Shown here in pieces: positions 47,762 to 59,450 of a stretch of 64,000 nucleotides of DNA. The DNA comes from Laburnicola sp. R22_1. Its lineage: Eukaryota; Ascomycota; Dothideomycetes; Pleosporales; Didymosphaeriaceae. Position 1 is the stretch's first letter. Each line of letters opens with the position of its first letter. The position numbers and the translations under genes were made by a program. The stretch spans positions 992,001 to 1,056,000 of the forward strand of contig JACONQ010000007.1 in the NCBI GenBank assembly GCA_014281115.1. Direction: 5' to 3'. Below the pieces are notes generated by a model, which saw only the letters and a program-made list of their open reading frames with translations, had not been told where the DNA came from and did not search any database.

Positions 47762-48622
47762 TATATAGAGAATAAGATTATTAGTCTTTATATGCTAGCT
47801 TATAGTTTATATCTACTATAGCCACTAGATATTACCTACTACGCGCTGCTTAAAGCTATATACAAATATAAAGTGTCTAAGCTTACGCGCAATTATATCT
47901 TTTATATTAATAAGTAGGAATTTCTTAATATCTACACACGTATTAGGGCTTTAGTCTCCTTAGAGTAGTTAATTAAGAGTGGCTTTTAAGTAGTAGGGCT
48001 TATTCTACACTATTCTAAGTATATTCTATTATCGCTTACTATAGTCTAAACACTATCTCCCCTAAGGCAAGAAGCTAATAGTAAGAGGCGCTAGACTGCT
48101 AAGACGCCTTACACAGTTACTTAGCTATAGTAGTAGGCCTAGCTACTATATAACTTTCTTAGTTGTTAATTATAGAGCCCTATACATTAGGCTCTGGCTT
48201 AGCTTGTAAAAGAATATTAGATAGCGATGCACTCTGCAACAATTCTTGCTAAGAAAAACACTAAGCTATGTTAGGCTAACTATCGCTAAGAGAAAAAGAG
48301 GCAACAGCGACGGTAGTATATTACTACAGGAGGGACTCTCACAGGCTAGGAAGGTTAGAGGCTAGCTGCAGAGGCAGAAATGAGGGCGCAGGTAGATGTC
48401 TAGCGCCAGGCATCTTAGAGCTATCAGCGAGCACCACCAACATGCTTAAAGTGCTATGTGCAAGGCCACAAGAGGACTTAATGTAGAAGCAATTAGGAAT
48501 ATTTTATATGTATATTTATATAGGTTTAATTTAGTTGTTGTTTAGTTATCTGTCAAAAAGGCGCACGCGTTTTGGTGGGGTGCGCAGCTCAGTGGTGTAC
48601 GCAGCTCACTGGTGGATTACGT

Positions 48623-49170
48623 TATTAGAACTAGCTGCGTGCAGTGCATTTCTAGTTCCGACAAGCGAAGTATTACGACTGTAAACTAAAGCATGGAGTG
48701 TGTGTTCTAATTTCGCATCGCAGACAATGTCTTCTTCAGACACCAAGAATAGCTTCTATGGCATTGTAATCTGAGAAAAGTGTCCGTCGCAGGATTCGCA
48801 AGGGCAAAGCGATGGCATTTGGGTGGTGAGTGCTTCGAAGCGATCTGAGTCCTAGACCGGTGAGCGACCCATAGCATCGGCACAGGAAATTATGGGCAAG
48901 AAACAAGACATGGCCAATAATAGATGCTGGTTTTATGAGGCAGTTGTGGTCATAGAGACACTGGTGGTTAGATCGAATCTGTAACCTACCAGTATCTTGA
49001 AGAAATGAGGGTTACATTTATGAAACACAAAGCCAGCTTCGAAGTGTAGTACATACATAAATGTACATAGTCATACAGCGGAGAAATCTGATTGGTCGAA
49101 CAAGGGTCGAGTTTCAGAGCTAAAGGGGCCACAAACAGCCACCGGAGATTAAGGCCCTATCTTACGGGGG
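48623..49170. other. 3' flank of She9 gene
   Basis: The DNA returns to gene-like composition directly after element A. No gene was recognised. Confidence 0.4.
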
Positions 49171-50756
49171 CTACCTTTGCAAAACCATTGCAACAATGGC
49201 TGCTGTAATGACCGCACCTGCGGCGGCACCTTGAAGGATGGCAGCCGTGAAGTCTACTCTCCGCATGGAGATAGGCCTCTCGCTAATTATATCTTTGGCG
49301 ACATATGTAACTTTCTCTTGCCAGTTCTCAAACGTCGTACTATTCCGGACCTCGTCTTCTATGTCGACGGACTCTAGTGGCACGACTTCAACCTCGGCGT
49401 CTGGAGCTGTAGCTGGTGAAGCCGACTCATCGACGTCGTCGGGTACAGCAATTGGGACCTTGGTTGTCTCTTCAGCAACTGCCTCTACAGCAGGTTCTTC
49501 TGCGCCTTGTTCTATAGGAGATGCGGAATCGGTTAGGTCCTCTACGACAGGGCTCGAAGGGTTTGTCTCAATCGCCTCGGTTGCCTTTTCGGTCTCGGAT
49601 TCGACGGCTGGAGCGTCCGGCACGGTTGGAACCACTGCTGCCAGTGTTGCGGACATGGCTTGTACTGCCACCGCAGGATCGACGGTAGCTTTTTGGGCCT
49701 CCAAAGCCGCCTTGATCTCTCGTACCATCCTTCGCCGTCTCCAAGGCTCAATAACAATCATAGTTGCTAGCAAGAGGAAAATGTTGAGTCCCATCAGTCC
49801 AAAGGTGACCCACGTGCTGTTGCGCCGGATGGTGTCGCTCCAAATCTGTTCCTCGTGGTATTGTGCGCGTTCTCGCCTCTCCAGCTGGGATCGTGCATCT
49901 TCCAGGGCATTCTCTGCAAGCGTGATGTTCTCCTTGGCTTGCTTCACGGCCTGATCATTGATATGTTCCGATCGAATCAAAGACATGTAGCGCTCCAAAT
50001 CTGTCGCTGACCACGAGTGTTTCCGCTCCAGCAGTGCGACCACTTCCTTCTGCGACGATGCTTGTTGTGAAAGAGCGGCGTCGAGGGCATGTTTCGCTTC
50101 TTCTATGGCGGCACGGCGGCTTTTGACGAGCTTCTCTGTGTTCTCGTCAGCGGCCATCCCGACCCACACTGCGACATGGGCTCACCGTGCTCCTTGATTT
50201 CCCGTTTGAGCGCTGCAATGCCCGAGTAATCCGTCCCTGTGTATGTATTGACCTTTTGCGTGACCATGGCGAGCTTCGGCAGCACGTCATCCATGACCTG
50301 GTTGAATCGCTTGGAGAGATTCCATCGTTGGGCTTCGCGGTGCGACGGTAGTTGATCCGCTGGCACTTGAGCGATATCATCTTGGACCTCCTCTTTCTTG
50401 CCCTCTTGCTGCCTGCCCTGCTCTTGCTTGACCTCGTCCCTTGGCGAAGGAGCTGTTTCCGCCGAGCCGAGCTCAATCGCCTTTCCATCCAGAGCCTCTC
50501 TCTCGGCCTTTGGTTTCTGATCATTGGGTGGCCGATGGAGACCACGGCGCGCTATTTTGGAGATGCAGGATGGCCGTTGGGGGCGGCCATTCGGTCCAAA
50601 GGCTATCGACGCTCGGTACTGGCATTGTAGGCACACCGACGGCGCACTCGAGACAGCGTGGAGGAGATTCGAAAACGGCCGGGACGATTGTCTGGGTCCT
50701 ACGACGCTCGCATTGGCGAACAAGGAGCGCGAAGCATGCTGAAGCAGCGGCCTCAT
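49171..50756 (-). CDS. she9: mitochondrial inner-membrane protein She9/Mdm33
   Basis: Exons 50186-50756 and 49171-50135 (50-nt GT-AG intron, phase 1) encode 511 aa. The N-terminus (MRPLLQHASRSLF) is an amphipathic basic mitochondrial presequence. The middle has two coiled-coil stretches (IEEAKHALDAALSQQASSQK, QAKENITLAENALEDARSQL) around the family block HSWSATDLERYMSLIRSEH. A transmembrane helix follows the conserved HEEQIWSDTIRRNSTW (STWVTFGLMGLNIFLLLATM), and a second hydrophobic segment ends the protein (AAAGAVITAAIVAMVL). Yeast She9 shapes inner-membrane structure and fission. An Ala/Glu-rich acidic linker separates the helices. An in-frame ATG at 50819 is an alternative start; 50756 gives the better presequence. 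Confidence 0.88.
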
Positions 50757-51039
50757 CCTTAGGACCTTAGCAGAAGGGGTGGACCTCACATTGGGCGTGG
50801 CAGCAGCGCAGCATCGCATCAGAAAAGATGGAGCTCCACCGAGCTTTGACGCTGCCAAGCCGCCTGTCGATCTGATCCAGGTGAGCGCTGGTGTTTTCCC
50901 CGAGGAACCGGGATTCCGATTTAGGCGAGGGCGACGCTCGCTGGCTTTTTCTCGACATGGCGGGTCCTCTTATCTCCCCGTTGATACCCTCGCCATATAC
51001 CTTGCGTGCTGCCCTGCAAAGTCTTCAAGAGTCGACAAA
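50757..51039. promoter_or_regulatory. divergent promoter she9 / HAD gene
   Basis: 283 bp between opposite start codons. No clear TATA box. Confidence 0.4.
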
Positions 51040-51910
51040 ATGGGTGTCCAAAACGCCGCGGCCCTCGCCGCCATGAAGTCCAACCCCAAAGTCAGTCAAC
51101 GTTGCTATTCCGACGCTCGGAATGCTAATCCGCACCCAGTTCATCTTCTTCACCGATTTTGACGGGACCATCACGTTGCAGGACAGCAATGACTTCTTGA
51201 CCGACACAATCGGATACGGCCAGCAGCGTCGCCGGCATATGAATCTGGAGTGCCTGGCAGACCGGATATCGTTCCGCGACTCGTTCCGTGCCATGATGGA
51301 CAGTGTCACCAAGCCGTACGACGAGTGCATAGCCTACCTGGTTGACAACATCAAGCTGGATCCTGGGTTCGCCGAGTTCTTCCAATGGTCGTTGGCGAAC
51401 AATATCCCCGTTGTGGTCCTGTCCTCTGGCATGGAACCTGTCATCAAGGCTCTCTTGAACAAGCTGGTGGGCCCTGATGCCGAAAAGATGCAGGTCCTGG
51501 GTAACTTCGCAGGTCCGAGGGAAGGCAAATCCATGAATGAGGAGGGAGGCTGGGAGATCCTCTTCAGACACCCCGACAGCGGTTTCGGGCACGACAAGTC
51601 CGTTTGCCTGCGCGAATACTCTTCGCTGCCCGAGGATGTGCGGCCTACCATGTTCTATGCTGGCGACGGCGTCTCAGATCTATCGGCTGCTCGGGAAACC
51701 GACCTGCTGTTCGCCAAGAAAGGACACGATCTTATCACGTACTGCGCCAGAGAGAACGTTCCTTTTACCGTATTCGAAGACTGGTCCAACATCCTGGCCA
51801 AATGCAAGGAGATTGTGGAGGGCAAGACCACGGTCAAAGAAGCTGCTCACCAAGGCTTCGAGGCCTACAAAGCTGGAGCAGCGGGTATCAAACCACCAGT
51901 GTCCGAATGA
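51040..51910 (+). CDS. HAD phosphatase, phosphoserine-phosphatase-like
   Basis: Exons 51040-51090 and 51140-51910 (49-nt intron with GCTAAT branch site) encode 273 aa. Motif I, FFTDFDGTITLQDS, begins right after the intron; motif II is VVVLSSGMEP; motif IV is FYAGDGVSDLSAA. The cap lies between motifs I and II (LADRISFRDSFRAMMDSV). The set matches the fungal DFDGT...GDGxSD group related to phosphoserine phosphatase and the methionine-salvage phosphatase MtnX. Substrate is not certain. No targeting signal. Its reading frame is supported by the short first exon (MGVQNAAALAAMKSNPK), also typical of the group. Confidence 0.85.
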
Positions 51911-52422
51911 GTAGATCGATTTGCGGAGCGGGCCATTCCTCCCATTTCGACTCATTTCCTATTGCGCATTTGGCTTTCTACACCACATAGACGATAGACA
52001 CGCCTGCAAGATTTCGTAGACTACACATCACAAAATACAAGAGGGACTATTTCAAACTTCCACAATACTCATTATGGGCTTGACGTAACCCAGGGCCCGG
52101 GACCCAGTCTAACCCACGTGATAGCGGGGTCAAGTCTTACAAGGATGCCCTGCATGAAGGTGCCAACACACCGACTCGTCCAAATGCGGACCAGCAAGCA
52201 TGAACTTCTGCTCCAATCCCCTCGGCACGTCCATTCGACAATCGCCCTGCGCTGATCCGGCATCGCGCTGCCTCTGTTGTTGGATCTGACTTCTCCGCAT
52301 TACCGTCACCGCCAATCTACCCCGCGATCCACCCCAACACTCGCACGAACTTATTTACCGCCCCAACGCTCTCTGGCATCGACGCTCAATTGAACAAGAA
52401 CAACCACTCCGCTGCCGCCGCC
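51911..52422. other. intergenic, promoter of NECAP gene
   Basis: No gene or repeat recognised. Confidence 0.4.
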
Positions 52423-53232
52423 ATGAACACCGACCCCCTCACCGGGGAGCCCCTCCCCCCAACTGCCATCCAACGCATCCTCTACCTCGCTCCCAAAGTC
52501 CACGTCTACCAAATCCCCCCTTTGACCACCACAAAGGGCTATCAAGCCTCCACCTGGACCGCCGACAACAACAAGCGCCAAATCTTCACCGCGCGCCTCC
52601 GCCTCCTCGAGACTTCCATTCCCACGCCCACCGCCGAAGACGACTCCGCCGAGAAAGTCAGCACAACCCTGCTCCTCGAGGACCCCGCGACTGGCCAGCT
52701 GTTCGCGGCCGCGCCCTACACGGCGCCGAATGTCGTCGAGCAAGCGCTAGACAGCAGCCGGTTCTTCGCGGTCACGGTAGTGGGCGAGGGACGGAAGGCG
52801 GTGCTAGGCATGGGCTTCGAGGAGCGCAGCGAAGCATTTGATTTCAGTATTGCGCTGCAAGATTCGCGGCGCGTGCTGGGCTTTGAGGCGAATCCGAATG
52901 CGCCGCGGGGGAACAAGGTGTCGAAGAAGGCGGTTGAGGAGCCGAAGCGCGACTTCAGTCTCAAAGAGGGGCAGACGATCAGTATAAATCTTGGCGGGTT
53001 GAAGGGGAGGAGGGATAGGAGGGACGAGAGCAAGAGTCCTGAGCAGCAGAAGAGCGAGCAGGATGCCCTGTTTAGTATTAAGCCGCCGCCGGGGAGTGGT
53101 GGAGGAGGGTTTCTGCCGGCGCCGCCGAGTGCGAAGAGTGTCAAGGAGGAGAGGAGGAGGAGTAGGCAGAGCTTTGAGCCCAAGCCGGAAGATCTGGGCT
53201 TTGATGATGGGGAGTTTGGCGAGTTTCAGTGA
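52423..53232 (+). CDS. NECAP-like endocytic adaptor-associated protein
   Basis: A single exon encodes 269 aa. The start is set by GCCGCCATGA and by the family beginning of IQRILYLAPKVHVYQIPPL. The PH-like NECAP domain covers about residues 15-180 (GYQASTWTADNNKRQIFTAR, LEDPATGQLFAAAPY, RFFAVTVVGEGRKAVLGMGF, FDFSIALQDSRRVLGFE). It is followed by DFSLKEGQTISINLGG. The tail is basic/Gly/Pro-rich and ends in DDGEFGEFQ, a short adaptor-ear-binding type motif (W/F-x-x-F class). Animal NECAPs bind AP-2 and regulate clathrin-coated vesicle formation at the plasma membrane. Confidence 0.9.
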   Translation: MNTDPLTGEPLPPTAIQRILYLAPKVHVYQIPPLTTTKGYQASTWTADNNKRQIFTARLRLLETSIPTPTAEDDSAEKVSTTLLLEDPATGQLFAAAPYTAPNVVEQALDSSRFFAVTVVGEGRKAVLGMGFEERSEAFDFSIALQDSRRVLGFEANPNAPRGNKVSKKAVEEPKRDFSLKEGQTISINLGGLKGRRDRRDESKSPEQQKSEQDALFSIKPPPGSGGGGFLPAPPSAKSVKEERRRSRQSFEPKPEDLGFDDGEFGEFQ

Positions 53233-53499
53233 GAGGGAAACGGGAGATGTATGCATGTGTTTTCCCGGCCTAATATTTTCTAGCATGGAGCGCGAACGGA
53301 CTTGCATTACTGGCGTTTCTGGAGGTTACATGAACAGGGTATGATTTTCTACAACAACGATGATTTCGATTAATATACGCTCCCGCATCTTGCATCAAGA
53401 GCTGGGTGCTGGGTATCATGATTAAGAATTTCTTTGACCCTGACATTGCTCGTCTCCCGGAACTAAACAGCGTAATCGAGGGCCCTCGTTCAGAGCATT

Positions 53500-54434
53500 T
53501 CAATATGCCCTACCTCGCGCTTCATCGTAAAGCCTCTTAATATCCTCAATAAGATCCTCAGGCTCAGATCCATCTTCGCAATCTCTCCACTTCCCCCCAT
53601 CCCGCACACACCTCGTCTTGCCATCCAGCCTAACCGTACAACTCGTCGACACAAGATTCCGCCTACTCCTCGTCACGCTCTCCCTCAACAAGCCCATCCC
53701 ATACGACCCATCATCCTTACTCGCACAATCATTCAGCTTCTCAAACTCAATCCCATGCTCCAGCGCACACTCTTGTATCAACTCCTTCTTCGGTATCCGC
53801 TCGTAGCTATGCGACAAGCACATTGTGAAGCCGAGGTGGATCATAGGGTCGGGATATTCGGACGCGGCGCAGAGCTCGAGGATGTCGCCTAGGCATTCGG
53901 TTTGTCCGTGGGGGCACTGGACGCCATCGTCGCCTTCGGTGGTTCTGCGATGTGGGGTTAGTATAGAGCGGGAGGGTGCGCTGTGGCGGAGCGGCTATAT
54001 GCATGACAGGGAATATGGGCGTGTTCTTACTTTCCGATGAAGGATAGCCTAAAGTCGACTTTGTCGGATACGTTGGCCATGGCCGGGACCACGAGTTTCT
54101 CGAGACAGTCGCGCGCGTCGGGGCATTTCGACCTGGGTTGTGGGTCAGTAATGGGAAGATGGTAGGTAGATCAAGCGGGCTCTCGGACGTACATGATGTG
54201 TATCTCGAGCGGCAACTTCGCCCCCGTCTCTGCGTGGGCATGGCCATGCGCGCAGTTCCACCTCCGCGACAACCAAAGCAACCCCAAGATGAGCAGGAAA
54301 GCGGTAGCGGCGAAGCGACTGGAGCGCTTGGGCGGCGGCGGCGGCCGCCGGGGCTTGAGTTCCTCTGTTGCTGGGAAGAGCGGTGCTTTCTCCATGGTGG
54401 AGGGTGAGCGCGCGGGTGCGGGCGGCGCGTCCAT
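53500..54434 (-). CDS. GILT-family thiol-reductase-like membrane protein
   Basis: Exons 54193-54434, 54031-54132 and 53500-53944 (introns of 60 and 86 nt, GT-AG) encode 262 aa. After a Pro-rich cytosolic stretch there is one membrane anchor (FAATAFLLILGLLWL), then the luminal domain. The GILT signature is CPHGQTECLGDILELC, and the family tail is YERIPKKELIQECALEHGI and DGSYGMGLLRESV. Animal GILT reduces disulfides in lysosomes using a CXXC site. Here the corresponding segment is SKCPDARDCLEKL, Cys-x5-Cys, so reductase activity is uncertain. ATG at 54395 (MEKAPLFP) is an alternative start. The three exons are needed to join SKCPDARDC and the signature in one frame. Confidence 0.82.
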
Positions 54435-55145
54435 TATCGTATCATTTTACGGCCAGTTGTGTAGGGAAACGTGGGTTTACTGATTGTAGCTTGACGCAGG
54501 TGCTCGCAGTTGGCCGTCTGTTCGCGAAGAATGACATGTTCAGCCTTAACGCTATTAAATAAAGAAATAATTTATATAAGCTATTAGCTAATAAGAAAAT
54601 TATTAAAACTATATAAAATTTTAAAATTTTAGATAGTAAGCTACTAACTTTTTTTTACTAAGGGTAGCTACTATAAAAGTAGTTAAGACCTTAGCGCTAC
54701 TATAATATTAGTAATAATAAAATATAATAAATATATATATTAATAGTAAAATAGTGTTAATTTTACTTTTACTTAGATTTCTTTTTTTATATACCTTTAA
54801 AAAGTAACTAAAGTTACTAATTTTATTACTATTAATTTTATATAATATAAGTTATATAACTCTAATAAGTATTTTAACTATAATTAAGAAGACTTTACGT
54901 ACTCTTAGTATATAGTATAACACTATAAGAAAAAGTAGTAGTACTTTAACTTAACTTATACTTAGAAGTTTATATAATTTAACTTAGTCTATATCTAAGA
55001 TTTATATAACTTAATCTAATCTATACCTAAAATTTATATAACTCTAATCTAACTCTATACTTAAGCTAGGTACTCTAAATCTATTTACTACTCTAGAAGC
55101 TACGCTAAAACTACTAAGTTTACTTAGTAGTTTAAATATATATTA

Positions 55146-55361
55146 TTAAATTATCTACTTAGGAGTAGAATAACAAAGGCTTTTATCTTAAATAATATAA
55201 TAAAAAAGTAGAGCCCTCTGCTTAGTAACTAAAAAGAGCGTAAAAGGTAATTGCATAGTAGTTTAAATATAAATTTTTTATAATTATCTTTTTAACACTT
55301 TTTTAGTATATTATTTATAATAAAAGCCTTTATTATTCTACTTCTAGATAGTTAATTTAAT
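55146..55361. mobile_element. MITE-like inverted repeat (dispersed family copies C and D)
   Basis: About 65 bp at the left (TTAAATTATCTACTTAGG onward) is matched in reverse by about 65 bp at the right end, separated by ~85 bp. The two arms are copies of the dispersed family, so this looks like the complete short element, and copies A, B, E and F are single arms or larger relatives. Confidence 0.6.
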
Positions 55362-56320
55362 AATATATAATGTCACTAGGTGTAAACTACTACGTGTTCT
55401 AGTTAGGACTAGCGCCTTAGTAACTATTTATAGTTAGCGCGTAATATATAATTACACGCTATTATAAATATTTTATATTTAAAATTAACTACTTTTATTT
55501 TATTTATAACTAGATATATAATAAGTAATTAAACTCTTATACTATACCTATAATTTCTAACTATATTTAAGTTATTACTTAGTTAGTAATAAGGTAAAAG
55601 TTACCTATTAGGGATAGTAAGATATTAAGGCTATATATTTTTATATATAGGAATTTTAATAAAATATATACTACTAATATATATACTAAAATAAATAAAG
55701 TTACTTTACTAGAAATAATAAAGAGTATTAAAAGTATCTATTATAATAGATATAATTATTCTAATAAAAAAATAGCTACCTTTTAGAATAAAGTAAATAG
55801 GTAGACTATATAAGCTATCTTGCCTAATAATAGTAATACTACTATTATAACCTAATAGTAGAGAAAACTAGCCTATCTAACTAAAGATAAATAGTTAACT
55901 ATGCTTAGCCTAAAATAGCTTACCTAATAAGTAAAAAGTATAATAATTTATACTTAAAATAGCTTACCTATAAGCTAAGAGTAGAAATTACTACTTATCC
56001 TCTTTAATATATAATAGTATTATAAAAGTCTAGAAGAACTTTACCTATAACACTAATTTTCTCTTCCTACCTTATAATAAATAATAATTATAGATATAAC
56101 TATTACTTACTACTAAGCTATTAATATAGTAATAAATTAAGTTAGAAAAATTTACGCCCTTAGTAAATAGTTCTAGTATAGTATAATAATAATAGTAAGA
56201 GCTTATATTATTCTATATAGTTAAAACTCTAGTTTTTATAATAAAACTACACTATTAAAGACTTAATAATATAGTAATATAGCTAATAACACTATTTTAT
56301 ATATTATTATTATATAGTAT

Positions 56321-56466
56321 ATAAAAAGCTCGCTTAGCTTGCTTTCGCGCTAACCCTTTTATTAACACCTTAAAACGCTTTTATGTGTCCATAACGCAAA
56401 AGGAATAACTGCTATTATTGTAATATTTTTATTAGAAACCCATTAGTTATAAAAAAACCATAGTAT
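56321..56466 (+). repeat. left arm of ~145-bp inverted repeat pair
   Basis: It begins AAAAAGCTCGCTT and contains CGCGCTAAC, CCTTAAAACGCTTTT and ATATTTTTATTAGAAACCC. The reverse complement of 63057-63206 matches along most of its length. Confidence 0.65.
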
Positions 56467-56584
56467 ATAAAAGTTAAATAGCTATAAAAGTAAATTTTAT
56501 ATATACTATAACTTAATATTTATAAAAGCCTACTATAGCCTATAACTTCTACGCACTACCTAGCTTTAATACTTTTTAACTTTA

Positions 56585-56690
56585 CTATTTATATGTGGCG
56601 TTATTTTATCTACCTAGGAGTAGGACGACAAAGGCTTTCATCTTAAAAATATGATAAAAAAGCAGAGCCCCATGCTTAATTACTATTCAG
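56585..56690 (+). repeat. dispersed ~110-bp repeat family, copy E
   Basis: It starts TATGTGGCGTTATTTTATC and follows copy B closely to GCAGAGCCCCATGC. Like B it keeps several CA dinucleotides. Confidence 0.65.
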
Positions 56691-56983
56691 AGCTAATAAT
56701 AATAATAAAAATAAGCTAAATATTATCATATTCTACTAATTCTACTGTTTATTTCTTAATAATTATAATAGCTTTTACTTTATAGTCTTTACTAAAATAT
56801 AGATTAAGTAAGTAAGATAAATAATAATAAACTTAACTAGTTTCTTTATTCTTAAGATAATCCTAAGTCTAGCTTTTAGTTTAACACTTAAAATACTTTT
56901 CAAATAATAACTTAAAGTAGTATAGCTATTATCCCTATATTTTATAATAATAGTAATATCTTTAAATAAGAACTAGTAAAATA

Positions 56984-57042
56984 ATATAAATATTAATATA
57001 AATATTAATATAAATATTAATATAAATATTAATATAAATAAT
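56984..57042. repeat. 12-bp tandem repeat
   Basis: About five units of TATAAATATTAA in tandem. Confidence 0.8.
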
Positions 57043-59334
57043 TATTACTTCTTTACCTTAGTAGTACTTTAAATATTAATAACCCTTAAGCTACTATATT
57101 ACCTATAAATGTGTGTTTTTTTCCTTTGGCTATTTTTACCATAAGGGACGTTAGCCAGCCATAGTAAGTATATACGCTTAGTTATTAGTTATATAATAAG
57201 TTATGTAATATTAATTATATTAGTTAGGTGTACTATACCTATACACATATTAGTAACCACTCTATACTTATATACTATAAGTATATATAATGCGTTACTA
57301 TAGGCAGAACTATTAACTATTAACTAGCTCCCCACAAGCCTACATAATAGGTTAAAATACTCCTTAGCAACACTACTTACTTACTTTCTCCTCCTACCAC
57401 TATATTAAACGCGACACTATAGCTAAACTAACTAATATAACTTATTCTTACGCCTAGGGTACTTATTAAAGTGTATATGCGAGTTAATAAACCTGCAATT
57501 CTATTATATACTAAAAGGCTAAAAGCTATATTTAAAGAAATAGATATATAGTATCTAAGAGGCCTACTATACCTACGCTAGGTATAAATACATCTCTAAA
57601 TTATCTAGCTTAAGAAGGTTAGTCTATAGCTATTATATAAGTAGTTATATAATAGCCTAGCGTACGCGGCGTATATAGCAAAGCTCTAGGACCTTTACCT
57701 ACTAAAGAAGCATCTTTAAGATAACTATAACTATAATCTTGCCACCTATATATAGTTAACTATTATTAAAGAGAACAATAATAAGGACTATATACACTAG
57801 TATCTCTACCTACTTATAATCTGCAACACTATGCAGATATATCTCTACTAGCAGGCTAACAATAATAAAACTATAATAAAAATAACGCAAAATAGGTCCT
57901 TTAAAAGGATAGGCAACTAAAAGAAACAAAAGGGCGTGCGTATAGCAACTGCGACACAGAGTAACCTAAGGGCTCTTGCTATTATTTACAAAGAGATACA
58001 AATAGTAAACTATTATATTACTACACAATATTTATATTAAAATTTCTGTTAGAGATTACCTATAAATAAGTGCACTATACTAGCTATTTTAATAGTCTTT
58101 AGTAATTACTTTAACTATTATAAGTCTTACTATAGTTTACTTCCTAAAGATAATCCTTTTTAAGAATATTTTAATAAAGAAATTAACAATATGACTATAG
58201 AGATTAGTACTACTAGTCCTAATAGAGAGAAAATATAATATTATATACTTTATAAAACCCGGGCTGGCTGTTTAACTAACTACTATATTATATAATTAAT
58301 AATTTCTTTAATAATATTTTTGCTATAATAATAATAATAACAATTATAATAGTAACTAACCTAACTAGCTTATTACTTTTCTATAGTAGATTTTTACTTG
58401 CAACTAGTAAGCTGTATACCGTCCCCTAGGACTTTGCCGCCGTCGTCTATCTTCTCTATGCTTTTGCCACCGCTACTTACCTTTACCTTTACCCTTATTA
58501 CTTGTAGTCCCCTACTTTAATAGTAGCCTAGATAATTACTACTGCCTTAATAAGCTTCTTACACTACTACTATACCTCTAGTATTTTATATATTATAATA
58601 AGCTCTTTCTTCTCTTTGCTCTAGTCCTTACCCTTATAGTTCTTATTACCTTTATTTTTAGTTATATTTTTAAGCTTCTATAGTATAATCTTTACATTAT
58701 ACTAATATTGCGTTATAAAGGCTGCGTCTCTTTTAGTAATATTTAAGTACTAAAGAACTATTTTATACTTTAGGATTTAGAGATATAAGATATAGCAAAT
58801 TAGCCTAAAGATATTACTAATAGGGTACTTAAAGATAAGCTCTAGAGGCCCTTTTAATAATTTTTCTAGTTGTATAAGGTTACTAAATCTTTAGGGATTA
58901 TTCTTAACTTTGCTTAGCTAGTTATTTATACCCTAACTAAATTTAATAATAGCTATGTCGCTATAGGTATTAGACTCAGACGCAATATTAAGTTACTAGA
59001 AAGTTGTTGCGTCGCTAGATATAATAGATACAGAGTTAGATTTAAAAGATATAGTATTATATATTAAAGTAAAGATTTAGTATACTAGATATTGCTAATA
59101 TTATAAGAGCAGACTTATACACTATACGCATAGCAAACTATAGCTATACTATAGCTATTAGGTTATAAGCGCAATAACTAAACTATAGTTAAGTATCCTA
59201 TTGCCTATACTACTTCTATAGTTGCAACTTTATAGTCTACTACATCTCTCTAATAGTCTACTAGTTAAGAGATAATATATAACTTAGTTATGCCTAACTA
59301 TCTATTAACTACTATAATTAATACTACTATATGG

Positions 59335-59450
59335 AATTATATTAACTACGTAGGGGTAGCACGACAAAGGCTTTTATCTTAAATAATATAATAAAAAAAG
59401 TAGAGCCCCCTACTTAGTAATTAAAAAGAGGGTAAAAAAGATAGTAATCA
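59335..59450 (+). repeat. dispersed ~110-bp repeat family, copy F
   Basis: The core is TACGTAGGGGTAGCACGAC, then AAGGCTTTTATCTTAAAT and AGAGCCCCCTACTTAG. It is partly RIPed. Confidence 0.65.

Larger units (their letters stand above)
37730..48510 (+). pseudogene. pogo-type transposase remnant of element A, in three pieces
   Basis: The pieces are 37730-38122 (CENP-B-like DNA-binding part, for example FLPYIINVR), 45507-45890 (DDE catalytic core, YNFNKIEFIIGITSTSK and WVLLPFIILS) and 47764-48510 (last acidic residue region, SLYMLAYSLYLL then PLDITYYALLKAIYKYK). The gaps are filled by inserted elements B and C. Stops occur mostly where Gln or Trp codons are expected, as RIP produces. Confidence 0.7.
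37532..48622 (+). mobile_element. pogo/Fot-type transposon A (outer element of nested stack)
   Basis: Terminal inverted repeats (ACGTAATCYACYAGTGAG at both ends, continuing for ~57 bp) are flanked by the TA duplication typical of Tc1/mariner-pogo elements (37530-37531 and 48623-48624). Removing the two inner elements and their TA duplications leaves 1834 bp, the normal size for this family. Its broken transposase runs on the plus strand. Confidence 0.88.

Noticed and set aside
50767..50858. longer She9 N-terminus beginning at 50858
   Set aside because: That codon is TTG, not ATG; the first real ATG is 50819 and the best presequence starts at 50756.
52390..52422. longer NECAP N-terminus beginning at 52390
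   Set aside because: That codon is TTG; ATG at 52423 has a good context and fits the family start.
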